Source of the DNA: Syngnathus acus
Taxonomy: Eukaryota; Chordata; Actinopteri; Syngnathiformes; Syngnathidae
Length of the DNA: 64,000 nt
Reading direction: 5' to 3'
Assembly: GCF_901709675.1 (NCBI RefSeq)
Contig: NC_051096.1
Span: forward strand, 4,491,001 to 4,555,000
The notes under the pieces were generated by a model, which was not told where the DNA came from, ran no database searches, and saw nothing but the letters and a program-made list of their open reading frames with translations. Of the stretch, positions 22,155 to 32,577 are shown piece by piece (the stretch's first letter is position 1; the number at the start of each line of letters is the position of its first letter). Position numbers and translations under genes: made by a program.

Positions 22155-23606
22155 ATGCTCGGCGACGCAATGATTACAAGTGGGACATCCGAAGTTCCCT
22201 GCAGCAATAAACAAGAGTCACCGAAGTCCCTCGACGAGACGCAGCGGGCGCCGCCGCAACAGACCGCACCAAAGTTGGTTTTGATCTGGCCCAATCCAAG
22301 TTCTCATCAGCCTGCCAAGGTATTGACTATGTTCTTCTAAATCACTATCGATGATAATAATAATCATGATCGAGAGCCAAACAAAACATTGTCATGTAAT
22401 ATGTGCAAGATCAGTGTGAGCCAGACCCATCTACAAACTGCAGCATATTGAGTTATATTTTTGCCAGAATATTTTATTGCATTTCGAAATGTGCATTTTT
22501 TTGTATTGCAAAAGGAGGAGGAGTTGGAAGATGTTGATGATCCAAGTCAGGATGATGGGATGTTGTTATCTGTCTCCGACCACAGCGCACTAAACCTATC
22601 TACAGGAGAAGAAAGTAACACATCTTTACAAAAACAAAATACCCAAAAGCAATAATTGAATGTATTTATTTATACTGTTTCATTAATACTTGGTCATGAT
22701 TTATTTCCTCCCCAGCCGCTCTCTATTTCAATCCAGATTACACCAGAAAGTCTCGGAACGACACATCGCTTGTTCTCTTGACAAGAAAGTTTTTGAACTT
22801 GCTGCAGAGTTCAAAAGATGGCATTTTGGATCTTAACCTCGTGAGCCAGGAGATCAACTCCTCCAAGAGACGCATCTACGATGTCACAAACGTCTTGGAG
22901 GGGATCAACTTGATCAAAAAAATATATAAGAATCATATACAGTGGATGTAAGTAGACGTACAGTTGGGGAAAAAAAGTTGATGGCATTTTCACATTGTTG
23001 TAATGCTATTTTTTTTTTTTATGTGTCCACAGGGGTGGCAGTCCCAGTAAGGACACCATCCAAATAATAAATGATCTCGCCGAAGAAGAGAAAAAGCTGG
23101 ACGAGCTGATCGAAAGCTGCACAGGGGATCTCCACGCGATGTGTGTGGACGAGGAGAACAGCAAATATCCTTTGCCATTGCCATGCTTTTTTTTTTTTTT
23201 TGTATTCTGCTATCAATTTGCCCCCTTGACAATATACTTCACGTTTGCCTACGTGACCTATGAGGACATTCAAACCATCCCCACACTGAGTGAGCAAACT
23301 CTACTCGTCATCAAAGGCCCCGAAGACACAATCCTGAATGTCACGCACCCAAAAGAAGTACGTTCCCTTCGTTGTGTGTACTTGTATGCAAATCAGAACA
23401 TGCTCTGTTCTTGTCCTCAGAGCTTCCAAGTCCACATGAAGAGCACTCAGGGTCCCATCGACGTGTTGATCTGCTCAGACGAGCCTCTTCCGATGGAAGT
23501 CACGGGCGGTCACGTGGACGGCGACGCCAATAGCGATCACAACTCTGCTAATGACTCGTACACTTCATTTGTTCAGATGCCCCTGAAAAGCGAACCTTGT
23601 TATTAA
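22155..23606 (+). CDS. E2F-family transcription factor, short form without transactivation tail
   Basis: Cell-cycle regulator that binds TTTSGCGC sites as a heterodimer with DP. Exons are 22155-22319, 22515-22614, 22716-22947, 23033-23164, 23243-23357 and 23421-23606. All phases agree and the protein is 309 residues. The winged-helix DNA-binding domain is about 101-167 with [16 protein letters not shown] and KNHIQWM. The dimerisation region contains [12 protein letters not shown], and the marked box AYVTYEDI to [11 protein letters not shown] is about 212-265. No cyclin-A-binding KRRLDL-type motif and no RB-binding transactivation motif follow; the last 40 residues are Ser/Asn/Asp-rich. Local similarity favours E2F2/E2F3, and E2F2 would fit chromosome-1p-like neighbours, but the architecture resembles the E2F6 repressor. 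The subtype is left open. Intron 4 is a minor-class AT-AC intron. Confidence 0.88.
23165..23242 (+). other. U12-type AT-AC intron inside the E2F gene
   Basis: The intron begins ATATCCTTT, the minor-spliceosome AT-AC donor consensus. It contains CCCCTTGAC (23222-23230) as branch site, with the branch adenosine about 13 nt before the end, and finishes TTCAC. Removal joins AA to G and gives a Lys codon, restoring the family sequence E-N-S-K-F-A-Y-V-T. It is 78 nt long and has no in-frame stop, so a retained intron would insert 26 residues without breaking the frame. E2F-family genes are, as I recall, among known hosts of minor introns. Confidence 0.9.
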
Positions 23607-24283
23607 CACTGTCAAAGAAAAGCCTGTTCTCCAAATACAACACCAAACTCCCTCCAAAGATTGCTAATGTTTTTGCAAATTGAAAAAGGAGCCATTTATT
23701 TACCTCTGTGACACTGAATGTACCTGAAATGTTGTCATTGCTTTGACTGGCATTCGTAAGTAGTTGCTTGCATCACAAATTGTTTTACACATCAGATGCT
23801 TTATTCATAGTCTTGTCTCCCATGTGATGACATTTTCCGAAAGGTTTTTGTAGTTGTACGAGAGTATACAATGTTACCCTTGAAGCGCTGTTCATGTCAA
23901 CAAATAATAAAATTGAGACACTACCTTGAATTCGGACCGCAAACTGTATCATCATAAGTCCAAATGTTTCAATTGTGTAAACTGATGTGCTAATCACGCA
24001 ATGCTTGATTGTGGAAGGATTTTAAATCAACTTTTTTTTTCCTCAAGAGATTGATTTCCATTTTAGTTTCATTTTGCTGTGGTCACTATTGTGAATATCT
24101 TGTGTCTGTTAAGAGTGTGAGCTTACACCTGTTTGAAATAAAGTGCCTTTTAAAAATTCATTGTTTTTTATAAATTATAAGTGAACCATTATTATTAATA
24201 ATAGTTTTTCTAACAAATAAAACTTAACTTTTAATCAGGCGTGGGGGAAAAGAATGCGCTTCGACTTTCTTCAATGTTTCCAT
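23607..24283 (+). other. E2F 3' UTR and flank
   Basis: Non-coding downstream sequence. AATAAA near 23905 and again at 24137-24142 are candidate poly(A) signals; the second is followed by T-rich sequence and is only about 140 bp from the next promoter-like cluster. I searched this part for a further exon carrying an RB-binding tail and found none. Confidence 0.5.
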
Positions 24284-24310
24284 TTACGTCACGATGACGT
24301 CATGATGTCA
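24284..24310. promoter_or_regulatory. CRE/ATF site cluster
   Basis: Three overlapping-register CREB/ATF-type sites lie in 27 bp: TTACGTCA (24284-24291), the full palindrome TGACGTCA (24295-24302) and TGATGTCA (24303-24310). A fourth, TGACGTGA, is at 24352-24359. The cluster sits 120-190 bp upstream of a splice donor at 24471, as expected for a promoter. Full CREs near start sites are typical of CREB/ATF-responsive promoters. Binding is inference. Confidence 0.6.
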
Positions 24311-24359
24311 ACTGGCTTCACCTGCAGTTTGCAAGTTTGCAAGCGTGTGCATGACGTGA

Positions 24360-24470
24360 AGACAATGACGAGAGAGCTGCAAATATTGCAAAATACGCTG
24401 TTGTAGTGTATAATTTGCACATTTTAAACAATGTCGTCGAATATCAACAAAATGATGACGCGTTGAACAG
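24360..24470 (+). other. Putative first exon of an unidentified transcript
   Basis: The interval ends AACAG followed by GTGAGT, a strong donor, just downstream of the CRE cluster. It contains ATG at 24431 opening MSSNINKMMTR and then a stop (24431-24466), so it would act as a leader with a short upstream ORF. The 5' end is arbitrary because no start site can be read. Direction is plus, the same as the E2F gene. Confidence 0.4.
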
Positions 24471-24806
24471 GTGAGTGTGGCTCATTTTTCTTGAAAACTG
24501 TCAAATGTTTGAGCGTGCTGTGTTAGCAGGCAACCCGAGAGGCTAAACTTTACATGCAAAAGGTAACTAAAAAGTTAATTTCCTCATCTCTGACTAGTTG
24601 TAATATTTTACCTTTGGAGCGCCATGACGCACAAATATGTGCGGTTGTTTATTTTATTAAAAGTAAATTGAAGCCTGCACGTGTCTCTGTTGCCACTAGA
24701 TGTCAGAATAATCCTACAAACTACTTGACCCAACGCATAATCTAAAAAAAAATGCGGTATTTTGAAAATAAAGTATAATAACCACCATCTCCTCTTCCAC
24801 ATGCAG

Positions 24807-24892
24807 AACTTGCTAGAAGCTGCAGAAGTTCTCACCAGCATTTTGAGGATGGATCGACCCTTTCTTTATGTTGCAGCCATGATCAACACAGG
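24807..24892 (+). CDS. Putative internal/first coding exon, unidentified gene
   Basis: An 86-nt exon candidate between a good acceptor (CCTCTTCCACATGCAG) and a strong donor (AGG then GTGAGT at 24893). The frame NLLEAAEVLTSILRMDRPFL is open throughout. Its start would be ATG 24849 (context AGGATGG) if the upstream exon is a leader. NLLEAAEVL resembles the SIN3-binding helix at the N-terminus of MXD/MNT-type bHLH repressors, but no bHLH exon follows in the window. The resemblance is short and may be chance. I do not assign a function. Confidence 0.3.
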
Positions 24893-26692
24893 GTGAGTTT
24901 CTGCAAGTGAGAAATCACATTGCAATGCATGAACGCTTAGATTTCAAAAGCACTACTTGATAAATCACAAAATAATGCTTGGGAAATGAAATGTAATGTT
25001 GGTTGAGTCAGAAAACAATTCAAAACACAAATATCACAAAATCCTGTTTTAATTTCTAAATATTTTTTTCCCAATACTTCTCCTATACATTTTTTTGCAC
25101 CCATGTAAATTTAGAATATCCACGAGTAAAACATAAATGTTTGAAATCCAAACATCTCTGTTCCTGCTTCTCTTTGTGTGAACTGGAACGTCAACATAAT
25201 AAAAGCAACCTCAACCTGATGATGTAATCCATTGGGAAATTTGGGTACCCACTCTCATGCATAGATGGCAGTATTGCTCCTCCAAACTCTCATAAACCCA
25301 ATCAACCCAGTTCCCCATAAACAGAGTTCACAGAGTCACTGGATCACTGCAGTGATTGATTTATGTGTTTCAATTTTTTTGTCTTGCTTTGCGTGCTGTA
25401 AAGATCTTACACATGAGAGGTGGAGTGAGGAGGGGAGGGAGGGGGGGTGCAAAACAAAACTGTGAATATTGAACTCGGTCGTATTGAATCAAACCTGACA
25501 TCAGCCTCGCCCTCTGTCTCGAGAGGACCCGGTTAAAGATCATTCATTAAAGCTGTCAATCACCTGATCGATCTGTCGATGGAGTTTCATTTTTAGAGTG
25601 CATCGCCTTGTCGCTAACGAATAAACTGCAAAGAGGGGGGAAAAATATACATAGAAGGGGAATGGGATGACTTAGGCCGCTCCTCGAGGGGGGGGGGGTT
25701 CGAAATGCAGTAGCTTGTCCCCGTTGTCCAAAAACTGTCACATTAAGGTCGAAGCGGACTTCTGCCCAAAGTTAGCTCGTTGTTTCGACTTCTGCGAGAC
25801 TGCAGAGACTGAAACAAAAAACTGTGTGTTAAAAAGGCAGCCCGAAAGTAAGAGAGAGCGAGAGAGAGAGAGAGTGGGAGAGAACGCGGTACTCGCCTCG
25901 AATTGGCTACAAAGAGCGCATCGTATTTTTGCGTCGGGTGACGCTGACCAATCGGCTGCCTCCCAAATATTTTGGGCTTATGAATGAAGCGAAAAAGTGA
26001 GGGAGCAAGACGGGTGTAGTTTGATGCATCAAGCCTGAGTACACCAAAGAAATATGTGCTCAGTGAAGACCCTCTGGAGGGCCTCGGTGCCTAGCTCAGC
26101 AATGTGACGCTTCAAAACAAACCTGTTTTCGGATTTTTTCCGATAGACAACTTCAAGACACTAGTCGATGCATCGACTAGCGCTGTCCAAAAATAATTAT
26201 AGCTTGAAGGCCTTTCTTTCTTTTCAATCTCAAAGGAAATGAAAGAGAAAGTGTTGCGGCCTTCTCGGAATTGAAGATAAGTCGCGTTCGTAATGTAATG
26301 TACTTAGCGGGAGCGGCGGTTCATTTACTTTCCACCCCAGTGGAGGCTTGAAAGAGGGGATCAATGAAGTGCACAGATCCATACTGTAGGTGGATGCGCG
26401 GATCATTAGAGGAAGTGATTTTCCACCTTGTCACGTGCTCTTTAGAGGTTTGACCTCCTCGCAAAAGTATTTGGCTCGTGTCAACTTTCTACGGAAGCCA
26501 TTTTGGAGACTCGTTCCTCCTTGTTCCTCATTGTTCCTCAAAGGCCTGTCAGGAACTTTCAGCCACCACCTCGGAGTGGGCGTGGACTTTCTTGGCTTCC
26601 GCTTGGACGCCTCCGATATTGGCATTGACAGAAGCAGGCGTGAACTCCAACCCAAAGGCTGCCAGCCTTCAGCCAATGGAAGAAAGCTGCTC
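24893..26692. other. Start of gene desert
   Basis: No coding exon seen. It contains a GA/AG run at 25851-25875 and a CpG-containing stretch at 25890-26000 with a CCAAT box (25948-25952). 26390-26690 is moderate in GC and rich in short palindromic motifs, which looks more like regulatory than neutral DNA. Confidence 0.4.
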
Positions 26693-26797
26693 ATTTGCAT
26701 GTCATTTGCATATCACCCCCCCATGTGACTGTTTGCAATGTCGGGAGGGCAAATTAAGCAGTGTTCTGTTTTCGCGCCATTTGCATCTCATTTGCAT
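26693..26797. promoter_or_regulatory. POU octamer cluster, two pairs at identical spacing
   Basis: Four exact octamers ATTTGCAT start at 26693, 26704, 26779 and 26790, all in the same orientation. Both pairs have 11-bp start-to-start spacing, about one helical turn, and the pairs are 86 bp apart. TTTTCGCGCC, an E2F-like site, abuts the third octamer at 26770-26779. The arrangement fits a POU-factor enhancer. Which factor and which target gene cannot be told from sequence. Confidence 0.6.
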
Positions 26798-29700
26798 TGG
26801 TTACTTAATGAGGGTGACTTCCATGGCCCGACCCTGGCGGAAACGCCTTACCTAGCGTAGCCCCCCGCAGACGGCGAGACGGGCTAATTTCATTAAGGGA
26901 AACAGCCGTTTGACAATGAGAGTGCCTTTGGATGAAATCGTTAAAAGGGACGACGGCTCGCAAGCTGTTTGTAATCAGCCACTTTTTTTTTTGCATTCAT
27001 ATGGACATTGTGCCATATTTATTGTAAGGATGAAAGATTAGCCATAGAGAGGCTAGCAGGCTGCATCAATCTCCATCAGCGTCTTCGGGGCAGGCGCATT
27101 AATCATCTCATCTATGGAAAATCGTCTTCATCGGACCGTTGGGGGCGGCGCGTGCAAATTTGGATGGCGAAAAGGACAGAAGGGAAGTTAGTGGCCGAGC
27201 GAGCCGGGAGAGCACCAGCCAATACTTCTTCATTGACCCGAGGAACTCGACTTGGCTGTTAGACAGTGTTCTGTCCTGTTAATGTTCGCCTGGGCTGAAT
27301 AGTTTAGCTAGGCCTACTTTTTTTTTCTTCTTTTTTTTTCATTTATAGCAGGCAAAGAAAGCTCCATGAATTGCCTCACATAGCTGCATTTTCGCTTTGT
27401 GCTGCTTTTGTAGCTTTCAAAGAATTGCACATCCTGGAAAAAAATCAGTCAAATGGAATGTTGTTCCTTTTGCTCAAGGATTTTTGTTGTTGAGGACTCT
27501 TATTGATGCATTCATGCCGTGTAGAAAATATAAGCCGATGCCAACTAACCAGCACTCACCCACTCATTACCAGGTTTTGTGTGAGGTGCTTAACCATGGA
27601 CATGGACTTGCACATGTGTGCTTATGTGTTCGCTGGCGAACACACACACACGCTCACGATGAGCCTGGTGGTAGGTCTAATGAGAAAGAAGGCCTTGAAT
27701 GGTCCTCATGCTTTGAAGCATTAAAGCTTAATAACCTGTCCTTTCAGCTGCCTCGAAAGAACATGCGCCATGCTGATAATTGGAAAGATACTGGCCGTTT
27801 TCTATCGCTTTCCCATGTCTCTTTTGTCTAATGGCTGCATTTTGCTTCGGCCGGAACTATTACTTGGCCATGAAAGATTATTTTCCTGTTTCCCCCCTCC
27901 AATCATAATTTGGCTATTTAGTAGCGCTTACTCGATGGACTTCTTGTTGTGCCTTTTCTAATATCTGCCACGAGGGAGGAAATAAATGGAAGGAACAAAG
28001 TAAAAAACAAAAACAAAAAAAGGCGGCGACAATTTGATGTCATTACGTTTATGGAGCAAATCTAAAAATATAAAAGCGAGCCTGCCATTTTTTCGGCTAA
28101 TTAATCATCACGTACTGTGTATCATATTTGATACCACACCCGACTCTGTTTTTACACCTTTGGCGATTTTCCTGAGACAGTCAGTCCGCCTGTCAGATGT
28201 AGGTCCTCGCCCCCTCCCACTCCCTATATGCCGTGGATTAGAGTAAAGGGCAACTTTATGTGTTGATCCCCAGAGCAGTGTTTGTATGGCTTCCAGTAAG
28301 TAGCTAATGTGCGGTCACAGTTGGAGGAGGCCTGTCCACATTGCCGTGTCGCCACGGGGACGACGACGACAGTTCACCGCGCTCGCCTGTTTAATGCGCC
28401 CTGACCCAGAAACTACCCGTCTGACCTCTTTAGCTTCTGCTTATAGAAAAGCTCCTTCACATTCCTCTCTCTCGCCCGCTTTCCCTCTGTTGTCCTTATG
28501 TCCTCTCCACGTGACGCCGCATGGCCCGTCCAATCCACCGTCCAAACTGTCAAAAGTTTCTTTCAAGAGACTTTGCAATGCAAATAACATTTTCTTGGGT
28601 CGCGCCGTGAGATTTTGTTGTCTTTATTTCCTCTTCTCGAACTTTGCCAACATTCTGAGTGATGATCTTTTGGATTATTTGTGTTCATCCGCAACATCCA
28701 AACCATCTGTTTTTGATCCTTTTTTTGGGGCAGGCCTTTAAGATTTGGCTGCTGTAGCCAGAAAGTTAAACATTTGAAGCAAAAAGTTAGATGTGCATCT
28801 ACCATGTTTCTAATTTGACATGTCGCTGGAAAGCAAAGCGTGGAGAGTCTCTGTCACACAAATTAACTTCTCCCTTAGCAACCGCGCCATGTTTTTGTGA
28901 TTCTTCTAATTTTGTTCCAGAAAGTAAAGAAAAGCAACTTGACTACATAACCTGTTTTTTTTTAAAAAAAAAGGAAAAAAAACCACACTCCCTACCGCCA
29001 CCCCACCCCCGTTATTGTGACTTATATAAGCTGTGTTACTGTCTCTGCTTGACCTCTCACTGCGGTGACAGTTGGTGCTGCGAGAACACCGCCCAATCCC
29101 ATTCGATCAGGCTCAAGAGATATGCGTGTGTTTGTTTTGTGTTTTTTGTTTGCCGTGAAACCTTCAGCTCAAATCGAGCATATCCCACCTTGATAAACTC
29201 CGAGTTGACCCCAAGCGCCTCTCCCTGCAAACAATCTCGCATTTCAAGGAAAGCAGCAAAACTGTGTGACCATCTGAACTTCTTGCCTGCTTTGTCGACC
29301 CCCCGAAAAAAAATAAACCCGGCTAAGTATATAAAGCCTATAAAATTGAATAATTAATCCAAAGACATTTATGTATGCTCACATCAGAATGCATTTGTCA
29401 CCAGTGAGGACCCCCTCCCAATTGGCCTATCCCAAATGTCACCCCCCTTCATCCTCTCCTCTATGAATAGCACAGTAGATGTTACGCAACCCCCCCCCCC
29501 TCCCCTCCCTCCCTCTCCTTTTTCGACTACCAAAGACATCAGCATGTCAACAAAGGCTGCCTGCCGGCTGCAGATGGGCCTGTTGTTTTTGTTATCTTCC
29601 TCTCCGGTACTGTGAATCTACATTATCAAGTTAATGATATGATATGACGTGACACGCACCGCTTGGTGAGAAAATGCAAGAGGAGGGTTGGGGGGGGTGC

Positions 29701-32482
29701 ACATTTTTGCACGGCGATGACAAACAAGTCCAAGAAGTCGGCGACACGACAGATGTCTCGACAGCGCGGCGGTTCTCGTCGAGCCGTCACATGCGACGGG
29801 GGCCGTTCTTCTCGCCGTCCCGTTCTCTTCTGCGCTGTAATCGGTGGCCCGGTTGTTGAGTTCTTCTGCACCGAGTTCACCTCTCCTTCTCCCTGCATGA
29901 GTCATCACAAGGATAATCAGGCCCAGAGCCGTACAAGGATAACTCAGGCTGACAGCGCAGACACGCTCTAACGACCATCGCCATCCCGTCGAAAGAATTT
30001 TAAAAAGCAATCGCCACAAAAAGTGGCTGCCGAGGAAAGGGAGAGAGATTGATTGGGAGAATGGAATGAGTTTATTTCCCCCTCATATATATACAATATT
30101 TCCTTTCTCCTTCACTGACTTTGGATGTGCTCGACATGGACGTGTGTTTCCTCCCCTGCTGGGTTTAGTAGGTCATCGGGTGCAGTGAGTTGGCACATCA
30201 GGGTTTTCCCCAGGTTAGTGTCAAGGCCAGTGCCCAGGATAATTATGCTTTTTTTTTTTTTTTTCTGTTTACTTTAGCAGAACATTCTCCTTTTCCTCCC
30301 ATTCCCCTTCATATTCCCGCTTTCGACTCTTTCTGGAGCCCAGTGGTGCCATCTGTCAGATGTATGTGTTTGTACACGCTGAGCTCAAGAAAGAGAAAGT
30401 ATATTATGCAAATGAGGGGAGAAGAGAGGTTGGGGCTTAGGGTGGCAGTGAGCAGAAGGGTGGAGAAGAGGGAGAAGTGAAATGGAAATGATTGCGCGCA
30501 CGTGTTGGAAAAGGGAGCGTGTGCGCACAAATGGGCGTTTGTGTGTTTGAACGTCTGCCCGAGAGCTGCAAAGTCAGCCATTAATATGACCTCTTCCTGG
30601 CAATGTGTGTGTGTGTGTGTGTATACTTGAAAGCAGCTGTTTTTTTTTTACCAGCAGCATGCTGTGATTTTGGATATCTAATTTATTTGAATCTCCGGTG
30701 AATATGATGTCATTTAAATAAAAATTTGACTTGCTTTTAGATACGTTTATTTAATGGCCACGCTTCCAGAGAACCACCCATACGTCCTGGCTACTCAAAC
30801 AATATCCACAAAGTTGCATTGAGATTTACGATTATCATCCATCTGTTGAGTCTAGAAGATATATATATTTTTCCCATTGTTTCCAAGCTAAAAGGCCTCT
30901 GAGGTCAACCAGCGTCCTGGAACTGATTATGTTGGGCCGTAATCTTTCTACCAGCCCCTTGTTAGCGGCTCATTTGGAAGGTATTTCAGGGTAAACCCTT
31001 TAAGTAATGGGATTACAATATGTTGCTAGTCTACAGGGACCCCTCCTCCTTTATTCTAAAGAAGAAAAAGATTTAGAATGACAGTTTAAAACTCCACCAG
31101 GTGGATATGAGTGATTTTCACCTTCCACGGGTAAATAAACAAAATGGCCGCCAATGATGGCAAGAAGTTTGAAAGGGCAAAGCCGGATTTTTCTTGTTTA
31201 TTAACTATAGTGGTCCAACTCCCCCGTATAATAAAGTCGTTTCATCACTTCCTGACACTTTGTTGTTACGAACCGAGTTTCATACGCCGCTTTGCTCATC
31301 ATTAGCGCCAGTCAGTGTCACAAGCAAAAGGCCAAGAACAAACGACACCATGTATAGACGGGAAAACGGTGAAAGGAAGGTTTGAAAGATAAAAGTGACA
31401 CTGATGAACGCAAGGTCATTGATAATTAAAAAGATAATTACGTGGCGGCTTCGCTAAAGACACGAGAGCTCATCTCAAAGGTTAGCTCGCGTTTAACATC
31501 ATCAGCAACCTCGGATGGTTTGATCTAAAGTTGTAAATGGAGCTTCTTTAGAAAGATGTGAATCGTACGTTCGGTCACAACAGAGCAAAAAAATACGGCA
31601 CAATAGGACAGTAAAATTGGCGGAAAGGATGTCAACCCCCAAGGACATCATTAGATGAGATTAACAGCAGGGGGGCTGGGGTATTTTGGCCCCGGGTTCA
31701 AAGTTATCATTTTACTGGCCTATGACCCCGACGAGCTCCTTGGGCAGGGCTTATTAACTCGGACTTTGCGTGTATATCTCCAAAGGCTTCTTTCTTTTTC
31801 CGCCGCAACAAAAAAGGCCCATTACGGGGGCTTCGGACATTCCTCGGCACGCAAGGTTTGTGTAGGAGTCGGCCTTGCACGGCAAGCAAGCCCTTTGTCA
31901 TTTTCTACTTGAGGAAGAAGAAAAAAAAAGAAAAAGTTTTTTTCTTTGATGAGTTTCACTTCTTGCATGGCTTCATGGTTGAAGAAAGCAAAGTGTCCTT
32001 TTTATTTATGAAAGTCGATATTTAAAGACGACACCACAGAAAAGAGGTGTGGAAGATTGACAGCTTGCGTTTTTCCCAAAGGATTGTTGCCCCCACCCCT
32101 CCCTCCCAGTTTTAGCCCATTGGAGGAGGTGAACCGGCGAACAGGCCTGTAATTGTGGTAAACATGGACATGCAATATTCACGCCAGGACTGTTCTGTCA
32201 GCTTAATGGACAACTTCTGTCATCTGTCACACGCTTGATCCCCCCCCTTTTATTCGTGACTTTCTGTGTTTTTTAACACTCTTGTCACACACTAAATTCT
32301 CGAGATTACCGACCAATCAGACGCGAGCGCTGACAGGTTTAGGATGAAAAATTAATTCGACAGTGATTTTCTAAATCTTCTAAGAATGATAATGTACGTT
32401 TAATCTGCTTGGGAGGGGAGAGATAACTTGGTATATTTAAGTGGTCATTTAAAATGCTCAAATTTTTTTGTGTGTGTGCTGT
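26798..32482. other. Gene desert, no exon supported
   Basis: Open frames are short and lack family similarity. It contains T-rich runs (27318-27341), a C-rich polypyrimidine stretch (29490-29518), a GT microsatellite (30604-30622), and AT-rich blocks with homeodomain-type TAATTA/ATTA cores. I see no RNA gene. Confidence 0.4.
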
Positions 32483-32577
32483 TTATCTACATTATACAGT
32501 CCGCAAATACACTCCTGATAATAATAATAAAATAATAATGATAATAATAATAAAAGATAATAATAATGATGAAAAAA
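32483..32577. repeat. Partial copy of the 12.8-13.5 kb MITE
   Basis: TTATCTACATTATACAGTCC and GCAAATACACT match the inner part of the left arm at 12950-12990. They are followed by the same kind of ATA/AAT microsatellite. The rest of the arm and the opposite arm are absent, so this is a truncated or decayed insertion. Confidence 0.6.

Noticed and set aside
23165-23242. Continuous coding exon across 23139-23606
   Set aside because: The frame is open, but the inserted residues break the conserved E-N-x-K-F-A-Y-V-T junction. The segment has textbook AT-AC intron signals.
24807-24892. MXD/MNT-type bHLH gene
   Set aside because: The similarity is one short helix (NLLEAAEVL). The ERRERE-type continuation and any bHLH-zipper exon are absent, so no symbol was given.
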